From contig DASXYL010000082.1 of the NCBI GenBank assembly GCA_036502575.1, forward strand, positions 1 to 64,000: a DNA stretch of 64,000 bases. The letters are read 5' to 3'. Position 1 is the first letter of the stretch; every line of letters starts with the position of its first letter. Positions 1 to 10,663 of the stretch are shown here, piece after piece. This DNA is from DASXRA01 sp036502575 (GTDB taxonomy: Bacteria; Actinomycetota; Actinomycetes; Mycobacteriales; Jatrophihabitantaceae). Below the pieces are notes generated by a model. The model did no database searches. It was given only the letters and a program-made list of their open reading frames with translations, and had not been told where the DNA came from. The position numbers were made by a program, and so were the translations under genes.

Positions 1-276
1 CGCCGCCTTCCACCGCAAATCAAAGGTCACCGCGTCCACCGTCTCGGCATCGGACAAGCCCTGCAGCGACTGCAACACGATCACCGCAGCCATCACCTCG
101 GCCGGAACACTCGGCCGGCCGCGCCGCGTCGGAAACAAGTCGGCGAACATCTCATCGGTGAACAGATCGCGGCGATGCCCAGCCAGAAAAGCGAACACAC
201 TGCCCGGCTTCAGCAGATGCCCCGCGACCGATTCCACATCCAACAGATCTCGCTGCTGCTCTGATCGACCCTGCAC
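1..276 (-). CDS. IS1182-type transposase, N-terminal part (runs off window)
   Basis: The reverse strand reads through without a stop to the left edge. The translation starts VQGRSEQQRDLLDVESVAG and contains FADLFPTRRGRPSVP and LQSLQGLSDAEAV-like text, which I recognise as the N-terminal region of IS1182/IS5-like DDE transposases that contains the DUF772-type domain. GTG at 276 is the best start because homologues begin at this QGR motif; the frame stays open further upstream. Only about 92 residues are present, so the DDE catalytic core lies outside the window. It cannot be judged whether the gene is intact. Confidence 0.75.
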   Translation of the reverse strand, partial: MQGRSEQQRDLLDVESVAGHLLKPGSVFAFLAGHRRDLFTDEMFADLFPTRRGRPSVPAEVMAAVIVLQSLQGLSDAETVDAVTFDLRWKAA

Positions 277-689
277 CCCAAGATCATCCCCAACCAGCAA
301 GATCAACGGGCCGACCGGCACGCGGATTATTCAGGACAGTCCTAGGGAGTCTGGGTGGTCTCATGCGTGTTCCCCCGCGGGTGTCGAGGTGCCAGATGGC
401 TGGACTGGGCAGGTGGGCGAGATGTCCGTGGGTCTCACGTTTCCCCTTTCTGCGCGGACCGATGAGGTATCGGCCGAGCGGAAACCCCCGCGCCGACCGG
501 CCGCTGTCACGCCCGTATGGGTGGGCGTGTCATCCGATGCGTGACATGAGCCGGCAAAGGCGGTTGGCGTAAAGCGGACGGAAAATCACGCTGACACCTC
601 GGAAACGTGCATGGAAGATCTAGTGACGCCCGTTTCACGCCATCGTCGCGAAACGGCTGGACCTGCGCGAACCGCTGCGCGAAGATTGT
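277..689. other. Intergenic region between IS end and LuxR-type gene
   Basis: No convincing gene in 413 bases. The stretch TATTCAGGACAGTCCTA near 328-345 may mark the outer end of the IS element, but no matching second end is in the window. A hairpin with 7-bp arms CACGCCC (508-514) and GGGCGTG (523-529) lies in the middle; it has no T tract. The promoter of the downstream regulator gene must lie here, but I see no clear -10/-35 pair. Confidence 0.4.
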
Positions 690-1697
690 GTGATGTTGGG
701 GGTACTCGGGCTGACTGCAGACGAAGAGGGTCTCTACGAGTGGCTGCTGAGCCACACGCCCGTCCCGAGCGGAGATCTCGCCGCCCTGGTCGCGGGCCAA
801 CCTTGGGCCCCGGAGCTGCCCGAACTGCTGGTCCGCCTCGAAGAGCTCGGGCTCGTGGTGCGACTGCCGGGAGCGCCGCCGAGCTGGCAGACGGTGGCTC
901 CCGAGATCGCGTTCGACACCCTGGCGCAAGGTGGCGAGCGCGCCTTGACCCACGCCCGGCACCGTCGGTCGGAGCTGTCCGCGGCGTTTCGCCACGCTGC
1001 GCAGCGCGAGGACCCGATGCAACTCGTCGAGGTCGTTCGCGGCCGCCCGGCCATCGGTGAGCGTTACGTCCGGATGCAACGCGACGCCCGTCGCGAGGTG
1101 CGCTGCTTCGACGCCCCGCCCTACGTATCCCGGGAGCCTCAGGTCAACACGCTCGAGCTCGACCTGCTCCGCCGCGGCGTGCGCTACCGAGTCCTCTACG
1201 ACCGGCACGGGCTCGAACTGCCCGGTCGGCTCACCGACCTCGAGGCGGGGCTGGCCCACGGCGAGCAAGCCCGCGTCGCCGACGTGCCGCTCAAGCTGGT
1301 GCTGAGCGACTACCCGTTGGCGCTGCTGCCGTTGCAGCAGGATCCGACCGAGATCGAGGCGTCCCTGGTCGTGCACGACTCGGTGCTGCTCGACGCGCTA
1401 TCGGCGCTGTTCGAGATGTACTGGGACCGAGCCATCCCGTTGCAGGTGCGCAACGGCCACGCGCACCTACCGCACGCCGACGACGCCCCGAGCGGCATCG
1501 ACCGCGACCTGCTGCCGCTGCTCGCGGCCGGATTCACCGACCAGGCGATCGCCAGCCAGCTCGGATGCAACGAGCGCACCGTGCGCCGCTACCTGAAGGA
1601 CATGATGCACCGCCTCGACGCGGTCACCCGGTTCCAGGCCGGCTACCAGGCGATCCGGCGGGGCTGGCTCACCACCGACCGGACGGCGTCCGCGTGA
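690..1697 (+). CDS. LuxR-family transcriptional regulator with TrmB-like N-terminal half
   Basis: 335 residues. The N-terminal ~90 residues (LTADEEGLYEWLL...) look like a TrmB-type winged helix, the middle is a region resembling the TrmB/phospholipase-D-like sensor part (residues ~100-250), and the last ~65 residues are a LuxR-type HTH (LLAAGFTDQAIASQLGCNERTVRRYLKDM). This architecture is common in actinomycetes and usually of unknown target; the LuxR helix is degenerate in its first turn. GTG at 690 or ATG at 693 could start it; both give the same protein within one residue. It is followed at once by a paralogue with which it shares a translationally linked junction. Ligand and regulon unknown. 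Confidence 0.85.
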   Translation: MMLGVLGLTADEEGLYEWLLSHTPVPSGDLAALVAGQPWAPELPELLVRLEELGLVVRLPGAPPSWQTVAPEIAFDTLAQGGERALTHARHRRSELSAAFRHAAQREDPMQLVEVVRGRPAIGERYVRMQRDARREVRCFDAPPYVSREPQVNTLELDLLRRGVRYRVLYDRHGLELPGRLTDLEAGLAHGEQARVADVPLKLVLSDYPLALLPLQQDPTEIEASLVVHDSVLLDALSALFEMYWDRAIPLQVRNGHAHLPHADDAPSGIDRDLLPLLAAGFTDQAIASQLGCNERTVRRYLKDMMHRLDAVTRFQAGYQAIRRGWLTTDRTASA

Positions 1698-1720
1698 GCG
1701 ACGCTGCGGGGCCGGCGTGA
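1694..1720 (+). CDS. Possible 8-codon leader ORF between the two LuxR-type genes
   Basis: GTG at 1694 overlaps the TGA stop of the first regulator (GTGA) and encodes VSDAAGPA, then its own TGA overlaps the GTG start of the second regulator at 1717, again as GTGA. The bases 1694-1716 and 1717-1739 are an imperfect 23-nt tandem duplication of the second gene's start, so the mini-ORF looks like the duplicated first codons of that gene. It would allow stepwise translational coupling. Whether it is translated is unknown. Confidence 0.3.
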   Translation: MSDAAGPA

Positions 1721-2703
1721 GCGACGCAACGGGGCCGGACAGCCTCGCCGCCGCGGGGCTCGATCCGAACGAGGTCGCCGCCTATGAGCTGATCATCACC
1801 CGGCCGTCCTCGACGATGCCCCAGCTGGCCACGTCGTGGACCCGTCCCGTGCCGCTGGCCAGTATCGTCGCGATGCTCGAGGCCCGGGGGTTCGTCACGC
1901 GCGACGACGGCACGGAACGGCGCTACGCGGCAGTTGACCCCGAGATCGCTCTGGACTCGCCATTGGCCGACTACGAGGGACGGCTACGCCGCGCCCGCGA
2001 GCACGTCGCCGACCTGGCCCAGCGCTACCGTTCACGGTCGAACGTCGACGACGGCGCGACGCTCGTCGAGGTCGTCGCCGGGCAGCGGGCCGTCATGCAG
2101 CGCATCACCCAGCTGCAGTTCGGGGCTCGCGAGGAGATCTGCTGCCTGGACAAGCCGCCTTACCTCGACGCCCCGGGTACCGCCGCCACGGACCTGGAAC
2201 TGCTCGACCGGGGCATCGAATGCCGCACCATCTACGAGCGGGCCTCCGTCGAGCACCCGGGCGGGCTGCACGAGGTCGAGCAGCTGCTCGCCGGTGGGCA
2301 GCAGGCCCGGGTCCTGCCGAGCATCCCGATGAAGCTCTACCTCGTGGACCGGCGCCATGCCGTGCTGCCACTGCAGCGCGAACCGGCGAGCGTCGAGTCG
2401 GCCGTCATCGTGCACGCCCCCGCGCTGCTCGCCGCGCTGTCGACGCTGTTCGAGGGCTTGTGGGAGCGCGCACTGCCGATGCACATGCCCGCGACTCCCG
2501 TCCAGGCCGGGCGCCGGGCCTCCGTCGACGAGCACCGCCTCATCACGCTGCTGCTGTCCGGGCTCACCGACGAGGCGATCGCCCGGCAACTCGCACTCGG
2601 CTACCGCACCGTGCAGCGGCACATCGCCGGGCTGATGTCCAAGCTCGGCGCGCACACGCGATTCCAGGCCGGCGTCCAAGCGGCCCTCAACCAACAGGAC
2701 TAG
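1717..2703 (+). CDS. LuxR-family transcriptional regulator, paralogue of preceding gene
   Basis: 328 residues with the same three-part layout as the preceding protein: TrmB-like winged helix (residues ~12-80), central sensor-like region with matching motifs (VEVVAGQRAVMQRI, EEICCLDKPPY, GIECRTIYE), and C-terminal LuxR HTH (LLLSGLTDEAIARQLALGYRTVQRHIAGLM). Shared motifs along the whole length show an old tandem duplication. Start GTG 1717 gives VSDATGP and sits in a GTGA overlap with the leader ORF. The two regulators are probably co-transcribed; a heterodimer or sequential divergence of ligand specificity is possible. No target is evident nearby. Confidence 0.85.
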   Translation: MSDATGPDSLAAAGLDPNEVAAYELIITRPSSTMPQLATSWTRPVPLASIVAMLEARGFVTRDDGTERRYAAVDPEIALDSPLADYEGRLRRAREHVADLAQRYRSRSNVDDGATLVEVVAGQRAVMQRITQLQFGAREEICCLDKPPYLDAPGTAATDLELLDRGIECRTIYERASVEHPGGLHEVEQLLAGGQQARVLPSIPMKLYLVDRRHAVLPLQREPASVESAVIVHAPALLAALSTLFEGLWERALPMHMPATPVQAGRRASVDEHRLITLLLSGLTDEAIARQLALGYRTVQRHIAGLMSKLGAHTRFQAGVQAALNQQD

Positions 2704-2706
2704 TCG

Positions 2707-3081
2707 TTACTTGTATCTGAAGCCGTCGAAGAAGCGGCGGAACACGCCTCCGGCGCGCGGCAGCGGTGCCGCCGGCGGTGGTGCGGTGCGGCGCTGACGC
2801 GCGATCGGCTGGTCGTAGTCGGTACGCACGATCGTGTCGATCACCTGCTGCTCGTCGTAGTCCTCGGACCCGTCGATCGACGGTACGAAGCCGACCAGCA
2901 TCCCGTCCCGCATTACCTGTGCCTCGAGACCGGCCGTGCCGTCGCTGTCCCAGATCGCCTCACGCCCGTCGGGGAGGGCGATGCGCACGCCGAACTGGTA
3001 CACGCCTTCTTTCGCCGTGCGTGCGTTGATGCCCCGCTCGCGCAGGGCATCGACCACGTTCCGGGCTCGGTTCTCGTCCAT
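2707..3081 (-). CDS. Hypothetical protein, ~124 aa
   Basis: A small acidic-to-basic protein beginning MDENRARNVVDALRERG and ending in a Pro/Arg-rich tail (PPPAAPLPRAGGVFRRFF). No signal peptide or membrane segment. The central part (VRIALPDGREAIWDSDG) looks like a compact alpha/beta fold of the kind found in small actinobacterial hypothetical proteins. ATG at 3081 is preferred; a GTG and TTG lie just upstream in frame. It is tail to tail with the LuxR-type gene (3 bases apart) and 43 bases downstream of the phosphatase gene on the same strand. I do not recognise a function. Confidence 0.6.
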   Translation of the reverse strand: MDENRARNVVDALRERGINARTAKEGVYQFGVRIALPDGREAIWDSDGTAGLEAQVMRDGMLVGFVPSIDGSEDYDEQQVIDTIVRTDYDQPIARQRRTAPPPAAPLPRAGGVFRRFFDGFRYK

Positions 3082-3124
3082 CACTATCAAGGTACCTAGC
3101 CATACCCAGGAACTTGCTGTGCGG

Positions 3125-4318
3125 TCAGCGGCTCGCGCCGGAGTTGCGACGACGCCCCAGGCGCAGCACCCGCGAGGGAACCGAGAGCACCTCGGCCGCC
3201 GGGCTGCCGTCGCGGGGAGCTCCGTCGTTCCACACGACGACGACGGTGCGGTCGTCGTCAGTCAGGCGCCGCGATTCGTCGGTGAGCCGCTCGGCCAGGT
3301 CGCCGCGCGGGTGCGCCGCCAGCGTCTCGCCGATTGCGTGTTCGAGGCGGCCGATGCTCGCATCGAGGTCCGTGGGTCGATCCTCGATCACGCCGTCGGT
3401 ATAGAGGACGAGGGCATCGCCGCGCTCGAGGGTGCCGGCGTCCACGCGCAGGGCGAGGTCGTCGACGACGCCGAGAACCGTGCCGCTGCTGATGGTCCGT
3501 ACCGCATGCCGATCGGCCTCGGCCCACCGCAGCGGCGGCGGATGGCCGGCGTTGCGGATCTCGTAGGTCGACGACACGAGGTTGAGCCGCAGGTGGGTGG
3601 CCGAGGCGAAGTCAGCACCCCAGTTCTGGCGGCGCAGGTAGCTGTTGGCCTGATCGAGAAAGTCGTCCGCCGGGACGGCGCCGAGCAACCCGCCGACGGC
3701 GCCGGAGAACAGCAAGGCCCGCGACCCCGCCTCGATGCCGCTGCCCGAGACGTCGACCAGCGCCAGTTCCAGGTACGGCACCCCGTCGACGTCGTGCAGC
3801 CCTGTGGCCACGAAGTCGCCCGCGAACGCCGCCCGGTTAGCCGACTTCTGAGCGATCTTCACGTGCCACCCCAGCGGCAGCACCGGAACCGCGCCCTGCA
3901 CGCGCAGCCGATGCCGCATCCGCTCGAGCACCGACTCCGCACTGATTCGCCGCAGCCCTAACGCGTCGCGCCGGCTCGTCTGGACGATCGACACCGCCGC
4001 GACCGACGTCAGCATCACGACGCCGCTGGCCGTCAACTGGCTCGTCACCTGCTCGTGCGGGACCACGACGACCAGGACGCAGCCGACGAGAAGAACCACG
4101 ATCGCGACCATGTAGAGGGGGCGCAGGACCAGTGATCCGAAGACCATTGCGATGATCGCCACGCCGGCGATGCGCACGTTGTGGCTGTAGTCCAGGAACG
4201 ACCACAGGGTGCCGCCGAGCGTGAAGGCCACGACGAGCAGGAATACGGTCCAGTCGCGCATCCGTCGAACCCGGTGCCGCGCAGCGCGCAGCATCCGCGA
4301 GGGCGACACCTGTCGCAT
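3125..4318 (-). CDS. Membrane PP2C/SpoIIE-type serine/threonine phosphatase
   Basis: 397 residues. Four hydrophobic segments fill residues ~25-112, followed by a cytosolic SpoIIE-like PP2C domain. Metal-binding aspartates are visible in AFAGDF (D168), ALVDVSGSG (D189), LVLYTDGVIE and DDRTVVVV near the end. Such proteins dephosphorylate serine/threonine residues, often on anti-sigma-factor antagonists in partner-switching systems; no partner kinase or STAS protein is nearby. ATG 4318 is chosen because GGAAGG lies 7-9 bases upstream; an ATG at 4333 would remove that site. The C-terminal ~35 residues are basic and probably disordered. Confidence 0.85.
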   Translation of the reverse strand: MRQVSPSRMLRAARHRVRRMRDWTVFLLVVAFTLGGTLWSFLDYSHNVRIAGVAIIAMVFGSLVLRPLYMVAIVVLLVGCVLVVVVPHEQVTSQLTASGVVMLTSVAAVSIVQTSRRDALGLRRISAESVLERMRHRLRVQGAVPVLPLGWHVKIAQKSANRAAFAGDFVATGLHDVDGVPYLELALVDVSGSGIEAGSRALLFSGAVGGLLGAVPADDFLDQANSYLRRQNWGADFASATHLRLNLVSSTYEIRNAGHPPPLRWAEADRHAVRTISSGTVLGVVDDLALRVDAGTLERGDALVLYTDGVIEDRPTDLDASIGRLEHAIGETLAAHPRGDLAERLTDESRRLTDDDRTVVVVWNDGAPRDGSPAAEVLSVPSRVLRLGRRRNSGASR

Positions 4319-4427
4319 CGGGTTCCTTCCCATGGCACAGGCACGGTCTCGCGCTCGCGGCGAGATCGCAACTACGCACACCAAATCGCCGCTCGATCGA
4401 AGCCTGGCGGCGCAGCGCTGCGGCAGA

Positions 4428-4808
4428 ATGGCCCACGTGACAGACGAACCGGTCGCCCCGCGGCGCAGACGTCGCCGCGCCGTGTGGCGCGCCGGTGCAG
4501 GTATCTCACGCACCGACGAGACCACCCTGGCGCCCGACGACAGCGCTGCAGATCAGCCCGACGCCCCCGACCGGGTCGCCCGGCCGGCGCCGGCCCCGCC
4601 CCCGGCGGGTCCACCCCCGTCGAAGCGCCGACGCGCCGACCCGAGCGAGCGCGGCCTACGCGACCTCGTGGGTGGCGGCCCGTCCCAGCTCGGCCCGATC
4701 CGCGCCATGCGAGCCCGCGACGCCAACCGGCCGACCGAGGACGACCTGGCCGAAGCCGCGGAGCAAGTCGTGATCGTGCGCCGGCATTGGAAGCCGCCAC
4801 GGGCCTAA
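4428..4808 (+). CDS. Conserved small basic protein of unknown function
   Basis: About 126 residues from ATG 4428 (GTG 4437 is an alternative giving VTDEPV). The N-terminal half is a low-complexity Arg/Pro/Ala-rich linker; the C-terminal half (GLRDLVGGGPSQLGPIRAMRARD ... EQVVIVRRHWKPP, quoted in parts) is compact and looks conserved, which supports a real gene. It is transcribed divergently from the phosphatase gene, with 109 bases between the starts, and convergently with rpiB. No enzymatic motif or membrane segment. Function unknown. Confidence 0.65.
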   Translation: MAHVTDEPVAPRRRRRRAVWRAGAGISRTDETTLAPDDSAADQPDAPDRVARPAPAPPPAGPPPSKRRRADPSERGLRDLVGGGPSQLGPIRAMRARDANRPTEDDLAEAAEQVVIVRRHWKPPRA

Positions 4809-4831
4809 ATCTGCCCTGAACCAGCCCAGAA

Positions 4832-5287
4832 CTACACGTGGCCGGTCTGCTCGTATTCGGTGAGCAATCCGATGCGCCGGACGTGGCGCGGATCGTGCGA
4901 GAACGGCGTGCCCAAGAAGATGTCGACGAAGCGCTGCGCGTCTTCCGCGGGGTGGTTGCGGGCGCCGATGCTGACCACGTTGGCATCGTTGTGCTCGCGG
5001 GCCAGCCGCGCCGTCTCGTCGCTCCAGGCCAGGGCGGCCCGGACGCCGGTGACCTTGTTCGCGGCGATCTGCTCGCCGTTGCCTGACCCGCCGATCACGA
5101 TGCCGAGGCTGCCCGGGTCGGCCACCGTGCGGGCGGCCGCCGCGATGCAGGGCGGCGGGTAGTCGTCGTCGGGGTCGAAGGTCAACGCTCCGCAGTCGAC
5201 CGGCTCATGACCTTGGCTGGTGAGGTGCTCGATCAGGGCCGCCTTGAGCTCGAAGCCGGCGTGGTCGCTGCCCAGGTAGACGCGCAT
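4832..5287 (-). CDS. rpiB: Ribose-5-phosphate isomerase B
   Basis: 151 residues of the RpiB/LacAB fold. It interconverts ribose 5-phosphate and ribulose 5-phosphate in the pentose phosphate pathway, in the cytosol. The N-terminal GSDHAGFELK phosphate loop and IGGSGNGEQIAANK, carrying the catalytic Glu used by mycobacterial-type enzymes (which lack the Cys of the E. coli enzyme), are clear, as is LAREHNDANVVSIGAR. Length is normal for actinobacterial RpiB (~150-160). ATG at 5287 is the only sensible start. It is divergent from the MBL-fold gene. Confidence 0.95.
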   Translation of the reverse strand: MRVYLGSDHAGFELKAALIEHLTSQGHEPVDCGALTFDPDDDYPPPCIAAAARTVADPGSLGIVIGGSGNGEQIAANKVTGVRAALAWSDETARLAREHNDANVVSIGARNHPAEDAQRFVDIFLGTPFSHDPRHVRRIGLLTEYEQTGHV

Positions 5288-5328
5288 GGCGGCATCATCG
5301 CAGCCGGCCGATCCCGCACACTGGCCTG

Positions 5329-6093
5329 GTGGCGACGTGGCGCGAGATCGGCGATCGGGTGTTCGTGCGCCGGCACTCCTCCTACGACCTGAACGTCGGG
5401 CTCATCGTCGGCGACGAGCGCTGCGCGGTGATCGACACCCGGGCGGCGCGCAGCGAAGGCACCGAGCTCGCCGCCGCCGTCCGCGACGTCACGACGCTGC
5501 CCTGGGTCGTGATCAACACGCACGCGCACTTCGACCACTTCCTCGGCAACGTGGCCTTCCCGGACGCGCCGATCTGGTCGTCGCGACGTTGCGCCGAGGT
5601 CATCGCTTCGAGTGGCGCCGAGCAGCGAGACACGGTGACGGACGGGCCGCACGACCTGAGAACCACCCCCGTCGTCGCACCCACCCACACGTTCGCCACG
5701 ACGGGCTGGGTCGACCTCGGCGGGCGCCCGATCGAGCTGGCGTTTCGTGGGCGCGGCCACACCGACAACGACATCGTGGTCACGGTGCCTGACGCCGCGA
5801 CGACGTTCGCCGGCGATCTGGTCGAGGAGGGTGCACCGCCCGCCTTCGAGGACTCCTATCCGCTCGATTGGCCGGTCACGCTCGACACGCTCCTCGGCGC
5901 CGCCCTCGACGGTCTGGACGGTCCGGTGGTTCCGGGGCACGGCGCCGTCGTCGACTGGGACTTCGTCCGCGAGCAACGCGACCTGCTGGCCCGCGTCGCC
6001 GAAGCCGGACGCACCGACGCCTGGACGGGCGTCGGGCTGCCCGACGACTACGCCGTAATCGCCCGCGGACGCTGCGCCGCCCAGCTGCGATGA
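5329..6093 (+). CDS. MBL-fold metallo-hydrolase
   Basis: 254 residues with the metallo-beta-lactamase fold. The zinc signature NTHAHFDHFLGN (HxHxDH) is near residue 65, the third-ligand loop GRGHTDND near 143, the bridging Asp in FAGDLVEEG and the final His in VPGHGAVV. The family hydrolyses thioesters, lactones or phosphodiesters; the sequence does not point to one substrate. GTG at 5329 starts the protein 41 bases from the divergent rpiB start. Probably cytosolic, monocistronic. Confidence 0.9.
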   Translation: MATWREIGDRVFVRRHSSYDLNVGLIVGDERCAVIDTRAARSEGTELAAAVRDVTTLPWVVINTHAHFDHFLGNVAFPDAPIWSSRRCAEVIASSGAEQRDTVTDGPHDLRTTPVVAPTHTFATTGWVDLGGRPIELAFRGRGHTDNDIVVTVPDAATTFAGDLVEEGAPPAFEDSYPLDWPVTLDTLLGAALDGLDGPVVPGHGAVVDWDFVREQRDLLARVAEAGRTDAWTGVGLPDDYAVIARGRCAAQLR

Positions 6094-6202
6094 GCGCTCG
6101 CGCGAAGAGCCCGCCGGCCGCCACTGTCCTACCCGCGGCCAAGCGGGGTGCCGGACTCAGCCGCGGCGCAGGAGCAGGAAGCGCCAGACTCCGGCGGATG
6201 AG

Positions 6203-6835
6203 TCAGTCGAAGCGGGGCCGTTCGGTGCGGGTGCGCTTGAGCTCGAAGAAGTAGGGGTAGCCGGCGAGCAATCGGGCGCCGTCCCAGACCCGCACCGCGT
6301 CCTCGCCCCGGGGAATGCGGGTGAGTACCGGCCCGAAGAAGGCGACCCCGTCGACGTGGACGACCGGCGTGCCGACGTCGTAGCCGACCGGGTCCATGCC
6401 CTGATGGTGCGACTTGCGCAGCGCCTCGTCGTAGTCCGTCGAATCCGCGGCATCGGCCAGCGACTCGGGCAGGCCGGCCTCGGCGAGCGCCTCGACGATC
6501 GTCGCGTGATCGAGCTCGCGACCCTCGTTGTGACGACGCGTACCCAGCGCCGTGTAGAGCGGCCGCAGCACCTCGCTGCCCTCGGCCTGCTCGGCGGCGA
6601 TCGCCACGCGCACCGGACCCCAGGCCCGGTCCATCAGCTTGCGGTACTCGTCGGGAAGCTCGCGGCCCTCATTGAGCACCGACAGCGACATCACGTGGAA
6701 GTTCAGGTCGATGGGACGCTGTCGCTCGACCTCGAGGATCCAGCGCGAGGTCACCCAGGCGAAGGGACAGGCGGGGTCGAACCAGAAATCGACGACAGCT
6801 CGGTCAGAGGCGGGGGGCACCGGCGAATCGCTCAT
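6203..6835 (-). CDS. DsbA-family protein of the mycothiol-dependent nitroreductase (Rv2466c) type
   Basis: About 210 residues. A thioredoxin-fold protein with the characteristic DFWFDPACPFAWVTSRWILEV-like start (quoted in part: DPACPFAW) and C-terminal TPVVHVDGVAFFGPV cis-Pro region. Rv2466c of M. tuberculosis, the best-known relative, has a CPWC active site and uses mycothiol. Here the motif reads CPFA, so the second cysteine is missing and only a monothiol mechanism is possible. ATG 6835 is chosen; a GTG one codon upstream is in frame. Its place next to pepN repeats the mycobacterial order. Confidence 0.88.
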   Translation of the reverse strand: MSDSPVPPASDRAVVDFWFDPACPFAWVTSRWILEVERQRPIDLNFHVMSLSVLNEGRELPDEYRKLMDRAWGPVRVAIAAEQAEGSEVLRPLYTALGTRRHNEGRELDHATIVEALAEAGLPESLADAADSTDYDEALRKSHHQGMDPVGYDVGTPVVHVDGVAFFGPVLTRIPRGEDAVRVWDGARLLAGYPYFFELKRTRTERPRFD

Positions 6836-6940
6836 CACTCGAGCCTAACTCGTTAGTTGAACGCTCGACCAGCTGTTGTGCCTGTCCGCGGGCAACATCA
6901 CTACGAGTGGCTCCGCCAGCGAGCGCTAGCCCGGCGCCAC

Positions 6941-7360
6941 CTACTGTCCCGCGACGAGAATGCAGAACGGGTGACCGGCGGGATCCGCGAAGACGTACAG
7001 CGGCTCTCCGTCGTCAGCGGTGCGATCAAGCAGCACTGTCGCGCCGAGCTCCTCGGCCCGTCGCCGATGACGGTGCAGGTCCTCCACCGTGGGAACGGCG
7101 AAGTCGATGTGCAGCTGCATCGGCACGTCGTGGGCGGGCCAGGTCGAGCGAGGCAGGGTGGCGACCTGCTGGAACGCCAGCTGCCGCTTCCCGTCGTCGT
7201 CGACCAGGACCAGCCAGTCGGCATCGTCGAGGGCGCCGTGGGACGGAGGCTCGTCGCCGGGGCGGTACCGCAGCCCGAGCAACTGACGGTAGAAGTCCGC
7301 CAGCCCGCGGGCGTCTGTCGTGTCGAGCGCAGTGTGCATCAGTCTCGGATAGCTCGACAC
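6941..7360 (-). CDS. VOC-family (glyoxalase/bleomycin-resistance fold) protein
   Basis: Up to 139 residues; ATG at 7339 gives MHTALDTTDARGLADFYRQ, and an in-frame GTG at 7360 adds seven residues. The first beta-alpha-beta unit (ADFYRQLLGLRYRPGDE), the central strand with HIDFAVPTVEDLHRH and the final GHPFCILV, which is typical of VOC dioxygenase-like or glyoxalase-like proteins, are seen. Metal ligands H, H and E are plausible but the substrate is unknown. It lies 13 bases downstream of the peroxiredoxin gene and is likely co-transcribed with it. Confidence 0.85.
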   Translation of the reverse strand: MSSYPRLMHTALDTTDARGLADFYRQLLGLRYRPGDEPPSHGALDDADWLVLVDDDGKRQLAFQQVATLPRSTWPAHDVPMQLHIDFAVPTVEDLHRHRRRAEELGATVLLDRTADDGEPLYVFADPAGHPFCILVAGQ

Positions 7361-7373
7361 GGTGGCGGCACCG

Positions 7374-7829
7374 TCAGCTGGCGCGGGCGCGCAGCACCGA
7401 CAGCGCCTGGTCGGCGTGCTTGTCCATGTTGATCTCGCTCGAGATCACGTCGATGACGCGCTGATCGGTGCCGATCACGAACGTGGTCCGCTTCACCGGC
7501 AGGGGCCCGATCCGGCGCCTGACGCCGAAGATGCGAGCGACGGTGCCGTCGGCGTCGGAGAGCAGCGGGTAGTCGAAACTGTGCTTGTCCGAGAACTGCT
7601 TCTGCTTGTCGACCGAATCGGTACTGATGCCCACCCGTTGCGCGCCGACCTCTTTGTACTCGGCGGCCAGATCGCGGAAGTGGCAACTCTCCTTCGTGCA
7701 GCCGGAGGTCATCGCCATCGGATAGAAGAAGAGGACAACCGGTCCCTCGGCTAGCAGTCCGGCCAAGGTTCGCGGCGTACCGTCCTGATCGGGTAGCTCG
7801 AAGTCAGGGACCACGTCATTCGCCTTCAC
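7374..7829 (-). CDS. Peroxiredoxin of the Bcp/PrxQ type
   Basis: 151 residues. It reduces peroxides with a peroxidatic cysteine. The PMAMTSGCTKESCHF segment carries the peroxidatic Cys (about residue 44) and, five residues on, a second Cys at the position used as resolving Cys in PrxQ/Bcp proteins; the usual P-x3-T-x2-C pattern reads PMAMTSGC. The C-terminal RTTFVIGTD is typical. GTG 7829 is the start. It shares an operon with the VOC protein and is divergent from pepN (106 bases). Confidence 0.9.
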   Translation of the reverse strand: MKANDVVPDFELPDQDGTPRTLAGLLAEGPVVLFFYPMAMTSGCTKESCHFRDLAAEYKEVGAQRVGISTDSVDKQKQFSDKHSFDYPLLSDADGTVARIFGVRRRIGPLPVKRTTFVIGTDQRVIDVISSEINMDKHADQALSVLRARAS

Positions 7830-7935
7830 CCCACCAACCTAGGCCGTGACGACAATGGGCGCCGAGACCTGCGACACTCGTCATACCATCCGTGAAACGA
7901 ATACTGCACATCTCGACCGGGAGTGAGCCGCGCAC

Positions 7936-10509
<2,574 letters not shown>

Positions 10510-10663
10510 CCCCGCCCACGCGCGGGCGCTCATCGCGTTGCACGTACGGCACAGCACGCCGATCGTTGTTTCGAGCTGCGCGCTTGCCTACTAACGCGTA
10601 ACCTACGGCCGTCTCATTCGTTGGGGCGGGGGCCGGCCTCGCTCCTCCTGTTGGAGGCGGCGG

